DNA of 64,000 nucleotides from Luteimonas sp. BLCC-B24. GTDB taxonomy: Bacteria; Pseudomonadota; Gammaproteobacteria; Xanthomonadales; Xanthomonadaceae. Position numbers and translations under genes: made by a program. Where the stretch lies: assembly GCF_028550595.1 (NCBI RefSeq), contig NZ_JAQQGN010000002.1, positions 558,001-622,000 of the forward strand. The letters are read 5' to 3'. The notes under the pieces were generated by a model. It was not told where the DNA came from and did not search any database. It was given only the letters and a program-made list of their open reading frames with translations. Shown in pieces: positions 39,550 through 46,677 of this stretch. Position 1 is the first letter of the stretch; each line of letters starts with the position of its first letter.

Positions 39550-40701
39550 ATGACCCGTCTGCTTGAGCTGCTGATCTCTTGTGTCATCGTTGCCGTGCTG
39601 TTCCTGGTGGTCGCCGTACTGCTTCCCTCCAGCCGCACGCTGACCGAATCGGTCGAGACCAACCGTCGGCAGTCGATCGTCTTCGATACGATCAACAGCG
39701 TCCGCCGCTTCAAGGACTGGTCGGCGATCCCGCGCTACGACCCCGCCGTGCAGCTCCGCGTGTCCGGTCCGGATGCCGGCGTCGGCGCCCGTATCGAGTA
39801 CAGCTCCGAAGACAGCCGTATCGGCGAGGGCAGCTGGGAGATCACCGAGTCGGTGCCCGACACCCGCGTGGTCTACGCGCTCGAGAACCAGCAGCGCGGC
39901 AACAACAAGACGATGGCCTTCGTGCTGCGTCCGACGGGTCGCAACAACCGCAACATCGAGATCACCCAGACCTACAACGTCGACTACGGCTGGGATCTGC
40001 TCGGTCGTTTCGCGGGTCTGTACGTCAGCCGCAACGTCGGTGACGACATGAAGCTCGGCCTGGGCCAGATGGGCAACATGCTGGCGTCGGTGCCGAACGT
40101 CGACTACCGCGTCGAGGGCAGCACGCTCACCGATCTGGCGGCCGTCGACCGCCCGGTGGAGAACCTGCTGCTGGTCAGCGCCGGCGGTGTCGAGCGCAAC
40201 AACCAGATCATCCAGGATTCGATGAAGTCGAATCTGGAGTGGATCAACCGCACGATGGCGGCCAACAATCTCGAAGCGGCCGGTCCGCTGCGGGTGATCA
40301 CCACCGAACTGGGTCGTGAGACCTACACCTTCGACATCGCGCTGCCGGTGCGCACGCGTGGCACCGGTGGCGCTGCGCCGGCCGCGCCCGCTGCCGAAGG
40401 TGAGGAGGTCGCGGCCGCCCCGGTCGAGTCGGCCACCACCGACGCCCCCGAGCTGACCGGTCTGGAACTGCTGGGTCCGGTGACCTACGTGCGCACCCAG
40501 GCGGGCCGCGCGGCGAAGGCCAACTACCGTGGCTTCATGGCGGAACTCGACAACGTCCGCAACGCGGTCCGCGCCTGGGCGCTGACCCAGGGCTACGAGG
40601 TCACCGACCGTCCGTACGAGTTCTATCGCAACGGCATCGATGCGGCCTTCACCGAGAACGGCGAGTTCGAGGTGTTCTGGACGCTGCGCGCGCAGCCGTA
40701 A
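39550..40701 (+). CDS. Membrane-anchored SRPBCC (polyketide-cyclase-like) protein
   Basis: The 383-residue protein begins with one membrane helix (about 5-26) and a soluble SRPBCC/START-like domain (about 40-190): VRRFKDWSAIPRYDPAVQ, GEGSWEITESVPDTRVVYAL and FVLRPTGRNNRNIEITQTYNVDYGWDLLGRFAGLYV. The second half (about 205-380), interrupted by an Ala/Glu-rich insert near 280-305, looks like a GyrI-like ligand-binding domain (YRGFMAELDNVRNAVRAWALTQGYEVTDRPYEFYRNGID). Such proteins bind hydrophobic ligands. The ligand here is unknown. GGAG precedes the ATG. Confidence 0.8.
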   Translation: MTRLLELLISCVIVAVLFLVVAVLLPSSRTLTESVETNRRQSIVFDTINSVRRFKDWSAIPRYDPAVQLRVSGPDAGVGARIEYSSEDSRIGEGSWEITESVPDTRVVYALENQQRGNNKTMAFVLRPTGRNNRNIEITQTYNVDYGWDLLGRFAGLYVSRNVGDDMKLGLGQMGNMLASVPNVDYRVEGSTLTDLAAVDRPVENLLLVSAGGVERNNQIIQDSMKSNLEWINRTMAANNLEAAGPLRVITTELGRETYTFDIALPVRTRGTGGAAPAAPAAEGEEVAAAPVESATTDAPELTGLELLGPVTYVRTQAGRAAKANYRGFMAELDNVRNAVRAWALTQGYEVTDRPYEFYRNGIDAAFTENGEFEVFWTLRAQP

Positions 40702-40728
40702 CGCCGGCCGCCCGTGACGATGTAGACC

Positions 40729-40766
40729 ACACGCCGCATCCATCTGGATGCGGCGTGTTTCGTTTG
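40729..40766 (+). terminator. Intrinsic terminator after the SRPBCC gene
   Basis: ACACGCCGCATCCA is followed after two bases by its exact reverse complement TGGATGCGGCGTGT and then by TTCGTTT. The innermost pairs must open to form a loop, leaving a stem of about 12 bp with a T-rich tail, 27 bases past the stop codon. Confidence 0.8.
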
Positions 40767-40808
40767 GAGGGACGGGCGCCGCGTGCGTCCGTCATGCGAG
40801 GGAACGGG

Positions 40809-41168
40809 ATGCGCAGGTCGGAAGGGGGAGCGGCGGCGCTGGCCGCGTGCGGTGCCTTGCTCGCCGGCATGGCGGTCGCGCTGGCCGCCTACGCGGGGCA
40901 CGGCGTGGACGGTGATGCGCGTGCGGCGTTGCAGACCGCGGCGGTCTATGCATTCGGCCATGGGCTGGCACTGGCCGCGCTGGCGCGGGGAGAACGGGAC
41001 GGACTCGCGAAGCTGGGACTGTTCGCGCTCCTGCTCGGGACGCTGCTGTTCGCGGGCGCGCTGGTGTCGCGCCACCTGCTGGACGGCCCGTCGATGTTCG
41101 CGCCCTGGGGCGGCGGGCTGACGATGCTCGGCTGGCTGCTGTACGCCCTCGCGGCGCTGCGACGCTGA
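40809..41168 (+). CDS. DUF423 family membrane protein
   Basis: The 119-residue protein has four predicted membrane helices and the DUF423 pattern: LLAGMAVALAAYAGHGVDGDARAALQTAAVYAFGHGLALAAL (the family's GAFGAH and YQxxHALALL positions), then LLFAGALVSRHLL and GGGLTMLGWLLYAL. The family (E. coli YgdD type) has no established role. The ATG at 40809 is preceded by GAGGGAACGGG. Upstream ATGs in frame add an unconserved leader. It ends three bases before the glycosylase gene, so the two are likely co-transcribed. Confidence 0.88.
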   Translation: MRRSEGGAAALAACGALLAGMAVALAAYAGHGVDGDARAALQTAAVYAFGHGLALAALARGERDGLAKLGLFALLLGTLLFAGALVSRHLLDGPSMFAPWGGGLTMLGWLLYALAALRR

Positions 41169-41171
41169 GCG

Positions 41172-41843
41172 ATGCCGCATCATGTGCGCGGCTTCGATCT
41201 GGCCGGCGCGCACGCGCATCTGGCGCGCGACCGCGCACTCGCGGTCTGGATGCGGCGGCTGGGACCGCAGCTGGCGCCCGCGGGTTGGCGACGACCGTTC
41301 GATCCGGTCGATGCGCTGGCGCGCGCGATCCTCTACCAGCAACTCAGCGGCAAAGCGGCCGCGACGATCGTCGGCCGGGTGGAGGCCGCGACCGGTTGTC
41401 CGCGTCTGCACGCCGACAGCCTCGACCGCATCGACGACCGCGCGCTGCGCGCATGCGGTGTCTCGGGCAACAAGGCGATGGCGCTGCGCGATCTCGCGCG
41501 GCGCGAGCGGGCCGGGGAGATTCCGTCGTTGCGGCGCATGGCGTGGATGGACGACGACGCCATCGTCGATGCGCTGACGCCGGTGCGGGGCATCGGACGC
41601 TGGACGGTGGAGATGATGCTGATCTTCCGGCTCGGGCGGCCCGACGTGCTGCCGGTGGACGATCTGGGCGTGCGCAAGGGCCTGCAGCGTGTGGACGGGC
41701 TGGAGGAACTCCCGACGGCGAAGGCCTTGGCGACGCGCGGTGCCGTCTGGCGCCCCTGGCGCTCGCTGGCGGCGCTGACGCTGTGGCGGGTGGCCGATGC
41801 CGGGGGCGCGGTCCCGGTCTCGACGCCGCGCTCGCAGGAGTGA
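41172..41843 (+). CDS. DNA-3-methyladenine glycosylase II (AlkA-type)
   Basis: The 223-residue protein belongs to the HhH-GPD superfamily and should remove alkylated bases from DNA. It has ALARAILYQQLSGKAAATIVGRV, the helix-hairpin-helix LTPVRGIGRWTVEMMLIFRLG (about 135-155) and the catalytic aspartate pair in PVDDLGVRKG (D163/D164). It lacks the iron-sulfur cysteines of EndoIII/MutY and the N-terminal extra domain of E. coli AlkA, like the short Mag1-type enzymes. The C-terminal 15 residues are not conserved in character. Confidence 0.9.
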   Translation: MPHHVRGFDLAGAHAHLARDRALAVWMRRLGPQLAPAGWRRPFDPVDALARAILYQQLSGKAAATIVGRVEAATGCPRLHADSLDRIDDRALRACGVSGNKAMALRDLARRERAGEIPSLRRMAWMDDDAIVDALTPVRGIGRWTVEMMLIFRLGRPDVLPVDDLGVRKGLQRVDGLEELPTAKALATRGAVWRPWRSLAALTLWRVADAGGAVPVSTPRSQE

Positions 41844-41892
41844 GCGACGCCGCGGTGCGTGGTGCGTGCCGGGCCGGAAACACCCGTGCCGC

Positions 41893-42693
41893 TCAGGCGT
41901 CGCGGTGGTTCCAGTGCCAGGGTTCGTAGACGATGCCGTGCGGGTTGTCGCGCGGATAGCTCATCCCGAACCCGTGACGCCCGGCATTGCGCTGCAGCCA
42001 GGCGAAGGCCGGCGTCGTCTCGAACGAGGGCTCGGCAGCGGGCTCGCCCGGCGTGCTGATGTCGAGCGCGGTGCCGGCATGATGCTCGCTGAAGCCGGGG
42101 GCCGCGTTGACCGCGAGGATCGCGTCGAGCGCAATCCCGCGTGCCCGTTTCCGCTCGACGATGCCGAGCTGGTAATCGTGGCTGCGATAGCCGGACACCG
42201 CATCGAGCGCGATGCCGTCGCGTCGCGCCGCCTCACGCAGATGCGCCCACGCCCGCGCCGCGGCCGGCGTGAGCCAGAGCGGCCGCCGGTAGCGATCGAA
42301 GCCGGCGAACGCCAGCCACGCCGGCTCGGGGACGAGCGCGAGGCCGGTGCGCGCCGCATAGGCATCGGCGTCGAGTCCGAGCGTATCGAGCCGCGCCTGC
42401 AGGTCGTCGACCGGCAGCAGGCCGGCGGCGGGTGCGTTTCCGCGCGGCCCATGGGCATCGAGCAGATCCAATGCGGCGTCGGCACACGTGTCGTGTTGCC
42501 AGCCGGGCAGCAGGGTCGCCAGGCCCTCGGGAAGGGCCGCGGCCAGGAAGCGGCCATCGCGCTTGCGGCGCAGCACCCAGCGCGCGCGCGCGAGCACGCG
42601 GGCATCGTGATTGCCGCGGGCGCGCAGCAGATCGGCCGGCCAGAGTTCGATCTGTCGCGTGTTGAGCAGAATGCGGGGATGCGAACGACCCAT
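41893..42693 (-). CDS. VanY-type D-alanyl-D-alanine carboxypeptidase
   Basis: The 266-residue protein has a C-terminal LAS-type zinc peptidase domain that trims D-Ala-D-Ala ends of peptidoglycan. The zinc site is visible: VSGYRSHDYQ, SEHHAGTALD (H204 and D211), and YEPWHW (catalytic E257, third ligand H260). The N-terminal 130 residues form an unassigned domain. No clear signal peptide is present, so export is uncertain. It starts 28 bases after the CPBP protease gene and is the last gene of the SPFH operon. Confidence 0.88.
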   Translation of the reverse strand: MGRSHPRILLNTRQIELWPADLLRARGNHDARVLARARWVLRRKRDGRFLAAALPEGLATLLPGWQHDTCADAALDLLDAHGPRGNAPAAGLLPVDDLQARLDTLGLDADAYAARTGLALVPEPAWLAFAGFDRYRRPLWLTPAAARAWAHLREAARRDGIALDAVSGYRSHDYQLGIVERKRARGIALDAILAVNAAPGFSEHHAGTALDISTPGEPAAEPSFETTPAFAWLQRNAGRHGFGMSYPRDNPHGIVYEPWHWNHRDA

Positions 42694-42721
42694 GCCGTCA
42701 GCTTAGCCTGGGCGACGCCGC

Positions 42722-43549
42722 TTACAGGATGGTCCGCGGCATCAGCAGCGGCACCAGCACGTGCAGCACGATGTCCGCGGCGAAGTGCGCCAGCACCGCC
42801 ATCTCCAGGCCGCGTTTCCAGTACAGCCAGCCGAAGACCACGCCGCCGATCGCATTGAGCAGCACCGTGCGCACGACCACGCCCGCATCCAGGCCCCAGA
42901 TGCCGGCGGCCGCGGGCAGATGGCCGGCGCCGAACAGCAGGGCCGCGACGCCGATCGCGACCCATGCGACCGCCGGCGACACGCGGCCGTCGAAGCCGCG
43001 CCCGCGGCGCATCAGCCAGGTCAGGCTCCAGGCGACGAGGGTCATCAGGAACAGCCGCAGCTGCAGCTCTTCGACGATGCCGCCGTAGAGCGACGCCAGC
43101 AGGCCGTACAGCGCGCTGCGGGCGCCCGCGATGTCCTGCATGTCCACGCTGGCCGGCGGCAGCAGCCACGGATCCAGGACCGAGGACAGCAGCAGGATCG
43201 CCGCCGCCGCGCCCGCGCCGAGCATCGCGCTGTGCCCGGGACGCAGCGCCCGCATCGGCGGCGCCGCGTGGTCGTTGATCCAGCGCTGCAGCAAGGGGCT
43301 GCCGAACCCGATGCGATGGCCCATGCGCAGCCCGGCCCAGGCCAGCAAGGCGATCACGATGAACATCTGCAGAGCCTGGATCGCCATCAGCGCCCACAGT
43401 GGAACCGGTACGGCGTCGAAGCGTCCCGGCGCGACCTGCAGCAGATACGGAAACACCGCGACCGTCGCCAGGGCCGCGACCGCGGCCAGAAGGACCGCGA
43501 TGCGCAGATCCTGGCGGAGCCGAGGTCGCGCCGCTTCGAGCGCACTCAT
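42722..43549 (-). CDS. CPBP family intramembrane glutamic endopeptidase
   Basis: The 275-residue membrane protein has about seven helices and the Abi/CAAX-protease motifs: EELQLR (E160, E161, R165), H210 in FGAGH, and HFAADI (H255, D259). The family cuts peptides inside the membrane, in bacteria often for bacteriocin self-immunity or processing. The ATG at 43549 is fixed by an ATGA overlap with the DUF4177 gene. The frame stays open a further 87 codons upstream, but that part reads through neighbouring genes. Confidence 0.88.
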   Translation of the reverse strand: MSALEAARPRLRQDLRIAVLLAAVAALATVAVFPYLLQVAPGRFDAVPVPLWALMAIQALQMFIVIALLAWAGLRMGHRIGFGSPLLQRWINDHAAPPMRALRPGHSAMLGAGAAAAILLLSSVLDPWLLPPASVDMQDIAGARSALYGLLASLYGGIVEELQLRLFLMTLVAWSLTWLMRRGRGFDGRVSPAVAWVAIGVAALLFGAGHLPAAAGIWGLDAGVVVRTVLLNAIGGVVFGWLYWKRGLEMAVLAHFAADIVLHVLVPLLMPRTIL

Positions 43550-43725
43550 GCCGGCCGCTTCATGAAGAGCAGGGTGGGGCCCCACTGCGTGGCGTGCACG
43601 GCGTTGACCAGCTCCCAGCCCTGGAGTCCCAGCGCCTGCAGCTTCTCCTCGATCCGCTCGGGCTTGAGGCTGCCCAGGGAGCCGAGCTTCACCGTCTCGA
43701 CCTTGTACTGCCAGCGTGTCGTCAT
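43546..43725 (-). CDS. DUF4177-like small protein
   Basis: This 59-residue protein reads MTTRWQYKVETVKLGSL...ending in FMKRPA. WQYKVETV followed by EEKLQALGLQGWELVNAV is the DUF4177 pattern, a small beta-alpha-beta fold of unknown role. Its start overlaps the stop of the hydrolase gene (ATGA), and its stop overlaps the start of the CPBP protease gene (ATGA). This double overlap supports a real gene despite its small size. Confidence 0.85.
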   Translation of the reverse strand: MTTRWQYKVETVKLGSLGSLKPERIEEKLQALGLQGWELVNAVHATQWGPTLLFMKRPA

Positions 43726-44510
43726 CGTCGTGCGTCCATCGGGGAAAGAGAGGGGGCGCCGCCTGCGAGCGCCGTGTGCAAGGCCGCCGCCGTGGCCGCG
43801 CGCTGCGCATTCCGCGGCATGTGTGCGAAACGGTCTCCGGGCTGGAAGCCGTAGTCGCCGAACTGCGAATGATTGGCGCCGTGGAGCACGCGGCGCGTCG
43901 TGTGCCCGGGCAGGCGATGGCGGTTGCGGTCGGCGCGCGCCAGGCTGGCGATCGGGTCGCGGTCGCCCAGCACCTGCATCACCGCGAACGGCGCATCGCG
44001 CAGACTGATGTCACGCGGATGCGAGGTGCCCACCAGCACCAGCGCATCGACGTCGCCCGGATACCGCTGTGCATAGGCGGCCGCCGCCTTGCCGCCACGC
44101 GAGTGCCCGCCGACGACCCACGGGCCGCCCAGCGTCCGCGTGATCGCATGCGCCGCGACGAGCGTCGCCGGCGCTTCGGCCTGCCCGAACGCCCCGCGCC
44201 ACGGCGTGCGGACCAGGACCGCGCGATGTCCGCCCTGCGCGACGGCCTGCATCAAGGGCGCATAGGCACGCGCGTCCACCAGCCCGCCGGGGAAGAACAG
44301 CAGCGAGCGGGCGTTCGCGGCGCGCGTCACCGGCTCGAACACCCACGCATCGGCCGTCGCGCGAACGCGCACCTGCGCCGAGTCGGCCAGGGCCGCGCGC
44401 GCGAGCGCGGACGGCTGGAACGCGATCGCGCACCACGCGACCCAGACCGCCAGCGCCAGGCTGCCGCCGATCGCCCAGACCTTGCGCAGTCGCGGCCACC
44501 AGGTGCTCAT
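43722..44510 (-). CDS. Membrane-anchored alpha/beta hydrolase
   Basis: The 262-residue protein starts with one membrane helix (about 11-30) followed by an alpha/beta hydrolase domain probably on the periplasmic side. The catalytic triad can be placed at S137 in GGHSRGG, D185 in LGDRDPI and H214 in GANHSQFGDYG. The oxyanion-hole region is LLFFPGG. The YPGDVDALVLVGTSHP stretch is typical of lipase/esterase-like members. The substrate is unknown. A lipid or envelope ester is plausible given the operon. Both ends overlap neighbours by four bases. Confidence 0.87.
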   Translation of the reverse strand: MSTWWPRLRKVWAIGGSLALAVWVAWCAIAFQPSALARAALADSAQVRVRATADAWVFEPVTRAANARSLLFFPGGLVDARAYAPLMQAVAQGGHRAVLVRTPWRGAFGQAEAPATLVAAHAITRTLGGPWVVGGHSRGGKAAAAYAQRYPGDVDALVLVGTSHPRDISLRDAPFAVMQVLGDRDPIASLARADRNRHRLPGHTTRRVLHGANHSQFGDYGFQPGDRFAHMPRNAQRAATAAALHTALAGGAPSLSPMDARR

Positions 44511-44692
44511 TCGGACGCGGTGCCTTCGGCCGGCGGGTCGTCCGCGGGCAGCCGCCCGGCCTTGCGCAGCGCGTCGCGCAGCACGTATTCGATCTGCGCG
44601 TTGACGCTGCGCAGCTCGTCGTCCGACCAGCGCTGCACGGCCGCGAGAATGCTCGCGTTGATGCGCAGCGGATAGGCCTTCTTCTCGCTCAA
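44507..44692 (-). CDS. Arc-type ribbon-helix-helix DNA-binding protein
   Basis: The 61-residue protein has the Arc/MetJ layout: a short beta strand (AYPLRIN, residues 6-12), helix A ([13 protein letters not shown]) and helix B ([18 protein letters not shown]). Its start is a TTG at 44692, overlapping the upstream stop as TTGA, with GGAGG six bases before it. A weak start would keep the level low, as expected of an autoregulator. Two GATATC palindromes in the operon promoter are the obvious candidate operator. The C-terminal tail is acidic and disordered. Confidence 0.88.
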   Translation of the reverse strand: MSEKKAYPLRINASILAAVQRWSDDELRSVNAQIEYVLRDALRKAGRLPADDPPAEGTASE

Positions 44693-45027
44693 CCCCGGCC
44701 TCCGCGCGCCTGCCGACGCGCGCTGGCGACCACCCAGATGCACGCCGCCGCCAGGCCGTTCACCGCCAGCACCATGACCACGACGACCATCGCGAGCCGG
44801 CGTTCGTCGTCGCCCCACAGGCCCACGCCGAGCGCGGTGGCGAGCATCGCCAGACCGATCATGCGCATCAGGCGGGCGAGCCGGCTGTCGAGCAGGGCCT
44901 TGTCGCGAACGGTCATCCCGCTGTCGCCGGCCAGCGGCAGGCGGCCGCCGGCGAGCCAACGGGCGAACACGAACGAGGGCAGGGCCATCAGCGCGAAGAC
45001 CAGCGCGGCCACGTGGTGCGTGTCCAT
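44689..45027 (-). CDS. Small membrane protein of the SPFH operon
   Basis: The 112-residue protein has three predicted helices (about 5-25, 55-73, 78-101) and a basic C-terminus ([10 protein letters not shown]). Between helices 1 and 2 lies a charged loop, [19 protein letters not shown] do not recognise a named family. It starts on the stop codon of the SPFH gene (TGATG) and ends on the start of the regulator gene, so it is made in step with both and may partner the SPFH protein. Confidence 0.8.
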   Translation of the reverse strand: MDTHHVAALVFALMALPSFVFARWLAGGRLPLAGDSGMTVRDKALLDSRLARLMRMIGLAMLATALGVGLWGDDERRLAMVVVVMVLAVNGLAAACIWVVASARRQARGGRG

Positions 45028-45878
45028 CAGTACAGCGATCCCGTGTTGACCACCGGCTGGGTGCCGCGATCGGAGCACAGCACGACCAGCAGATTGCTGA
45101 CCATCGTCGCGCGCCGTTCTTCGTCGAGCTGTACGAGGCCGCTCTTCTGCAGTTCGGCGAGCGCCATCTCCACCATGCCCACGGCGCCGGCGACGATCCG
45201 CGTGCGCGCCGCGATGACCGCATTGGCCTGCTGGCGCTGCAGCATGGCGTGGGCGATCTCGGGGGCGTAGGCGAGATGGCTGATGCGCGCCTCGAGCACG
45301 TCGACGCCGGCCGCGGTCAGGCGCTCGTCCAGATGCTCCTTGAGGCGGTCGGAAATCTCCATCGGGTGGCTGCGCAGCGCGATCTGGCCCTCTTCGTGCT
45401 GGTCGTAGGGGTAGCTCGTCGCCATCGCGCGCAGCGCCGCCTCCGACTGGATGTGCACGAAGCTCTCGTAGCTGTCGACGTTGAACACCGCCTCGGCCGA
45501 GTCGACGACCCGCCACACGATCACCGCGGCGATCTCGATCGGGCTGCCGTCGAGCTCGTTGACCTTGAGCCGGCCGCTTTCGAAATTGCGCACTCGCAGG
45601 CTGACCTTCTTCTTGGTGAAGAAGGGGTTGTTCCAGCGCAGGCCGTTGTCCTTCACGGTGCCGACGTACTTGCCGAACAGGCTGATCACCGCGGCCTGGT
45701 TGGGTTCCACCATGTACAGCCCGATCGCCGAAAACGCGGTGAGCAGGCCGACGATCACCGCGACCGCGGGCCCGGGTCCGGCGCCGGTGGCGATCAGCCA
45801 GCCGCAGCCCGCCAGGATCAGCAGCTGGGCCAGCAGCACCGGAATGCCCGGCAAGGAGCGAAGCGAATGTTCTTTCAT
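45027..45878 (-). CDS. SPFH/band-7 domain membrane protein
   Basis: The 283-residue protein belongs to the stomatin-prohibitin-flotillin-HflK/C superfamily, which forms large membrane-microdomain scaffolds. Two hydrophobic segments (about 9-31 and 36-55) anchor it. The SPFH domain begins at [30 protein letters not shown] and includes [31 protein letters not shown] long helical region with repeated Ala/Glu heptads and AQ-rich [17 protein letters not shown] follows. Its start is 20-26 bases after the predicted transcription start of a strong promoter. It is the first gene of the operon. Confidence 0.92.
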   Translation of the reverse strand: MKEHSLRSLPGIPVLLAQLLILAGCGWLIATGAGPGPAVAVIVGLLTAFSAIGLYMVEPNQAAVISLFGKYVGTVKDNGLRWNNPFFTKKKVSLRVRNFESGRLKVNELDGSPIEIAAVIVWRVVDSAEAVFNVDSYESFVHIQSEAALRAMATSYPYDQHEEGQIALRSHPMEISDRLKEHLDERLTAAGVDVLEARISHLAYAPEIAHAMLQRQQANAVIAARTRIVAGAVGMVEMALAELQKSGLVQLDEERRATMVSNLLVVLCSDRGTQPVVNTGSLY

Positions 45879-45903
45879 GGCGCATCCCCTGGAAGTCGGC
45901 TAA

Positions 45904-45932
45904 TTGATATCTAAATGATATCTACCTGTCAA
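45904..45932 (-). promoter_or_regulatory. Sigma-70 promoter with double GATATC operator
   Basis: On the minus strand a perfect -35 TTGACA (45927-45932) is followed after exactly 17 bases by TATCAA (45904-45909), four of six matches to the -10. Two GATATC palindromes (45906-45911 and 45917-45922) lie 11 bases apart, one over the -10 and one in the spacer. This local AT-rich block stands out from its GC-rich surroundings. The layout is what a dimer-of-dimers repressor of the Arc type would use, and such a gene is the third in this operon. Confidence 0.75.
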
Positions 45933-45998
45933 GCTCACACACGGGCGCCGTCGCACGCGTCACCATTCCGATCAAGGCCCATCGCCCTCGGAGATCCG

Positions 45999-46619
45999 AT
46001 GCCCCGTTCACGCCACTTCTCGATGCTGCGCGACTTCCATCTCGCCGACTGGTTCACCCTGGCCAACGCGTTCTGCGGCACCGGCGCGGTGTTCGCGGCG
46101 ATGCGCTTCCTGCAGGACGGCGACCGGCGCGACCTCCTCGCCGGCATGGCCCTGATTCCGCTGGCATTCGCGTTCGACGCGCTCGACGGGCGCATCGCGC
46201 GCTGGCGCAAGGTCGCCTCCACGCTCGGCCGGGAGCTGGATTCGCTGGCCGACGTGATCTCGTTCGGCATCGCGCCCGCAGCGCTCGCCTACGCCTGTGG
46301 CATGCAGGGCGGCTGGGACTGGATCGTGCTGAGCTATTTCGTGTGCTGCGGCGTCAGCCGCCTGGCGCGTTACAACGTCACTGCCGAAACCCTCTCCGAT
46401 GGCGGCGACAAGGTGAAGCATTTCGAAGGCACGCCGATTCCTTCGAGTCTGCTGCTGGTGGGGCTGCTCGCGATCGCGGCGTGGCAGGGCCGCATCGGCG
46501 AGGCGCTGTGGCTGGGCGCGGTGCAGATCGGTCCGTGGATGCTGCACCCGCTGGTGCTGGTGTTCGCGTTGTCGGGCTCGTTGATGATCAGCAAGACGCT
46601 CCGTATTCCCAAGTTCTGA
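45999..46619 (+). CDS. pssA: CDP-diacylglycerol--serine O-phosphatidyltransferase (type II)
   Basis: The 206-residue membrane enzyme should condense CDP-diacylglycerol with serine to phosphatidylserine, the precursor of phosphatidylethanolamine. The CDP-alcohol phosphotransferase motif is exact: D60-x2-D63-G64-x2-A67-R68-x8-G77-x3-D81-x3-D85. SFGIAPAALAYACG and SRLARYNV are typical of the membrane-bound (Bacillus-type) PssA. The substrate is inferred from these. Other CDP-alcohol transferases are possible. The ATG at 45999 has GGAG six bases upstream. Confidence 0.85.
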   Translation: MPRSRHFSMLRDFHLADWFTLANAFCGTGAVFAAMRFLQDGDRRDLLAGMALIPLAFAFDALDGRIARWRKVASTLGRELDSLADVISFGIAPAALAYACGMQGGWDWIVLSYFVCCGVSRLARYNVTAETLSDGGDKVKHFEGTPIPSSLLLVGLLAIAAWQGRIGEALWLGAVQIGPWMLHPLVLVFALSGSLMISKTLRIPKF

Positions 46620-46643
46620 GCATGCGGCGCGGTCGCGGGCTGT

Positions 46644-46652
46644 TGTTATGAT
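46644..46652 (+). promoter_or_regulatory. Extended -10 promoter before phaE
   Basis: TGTTATGAT combines a TGn extension with TATGAT (five of six matches), 26 bases before the phaE ATG and just ahead of its ribosome-binding site GCAGGAG. It lies 25 bases after the pssA stop, so phaE-phaC can be transcribed on their own. Confidence 0.5.
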
Positions 46653-46677
46653 CGGGCGACTGCGGCAGGAGCGGATG

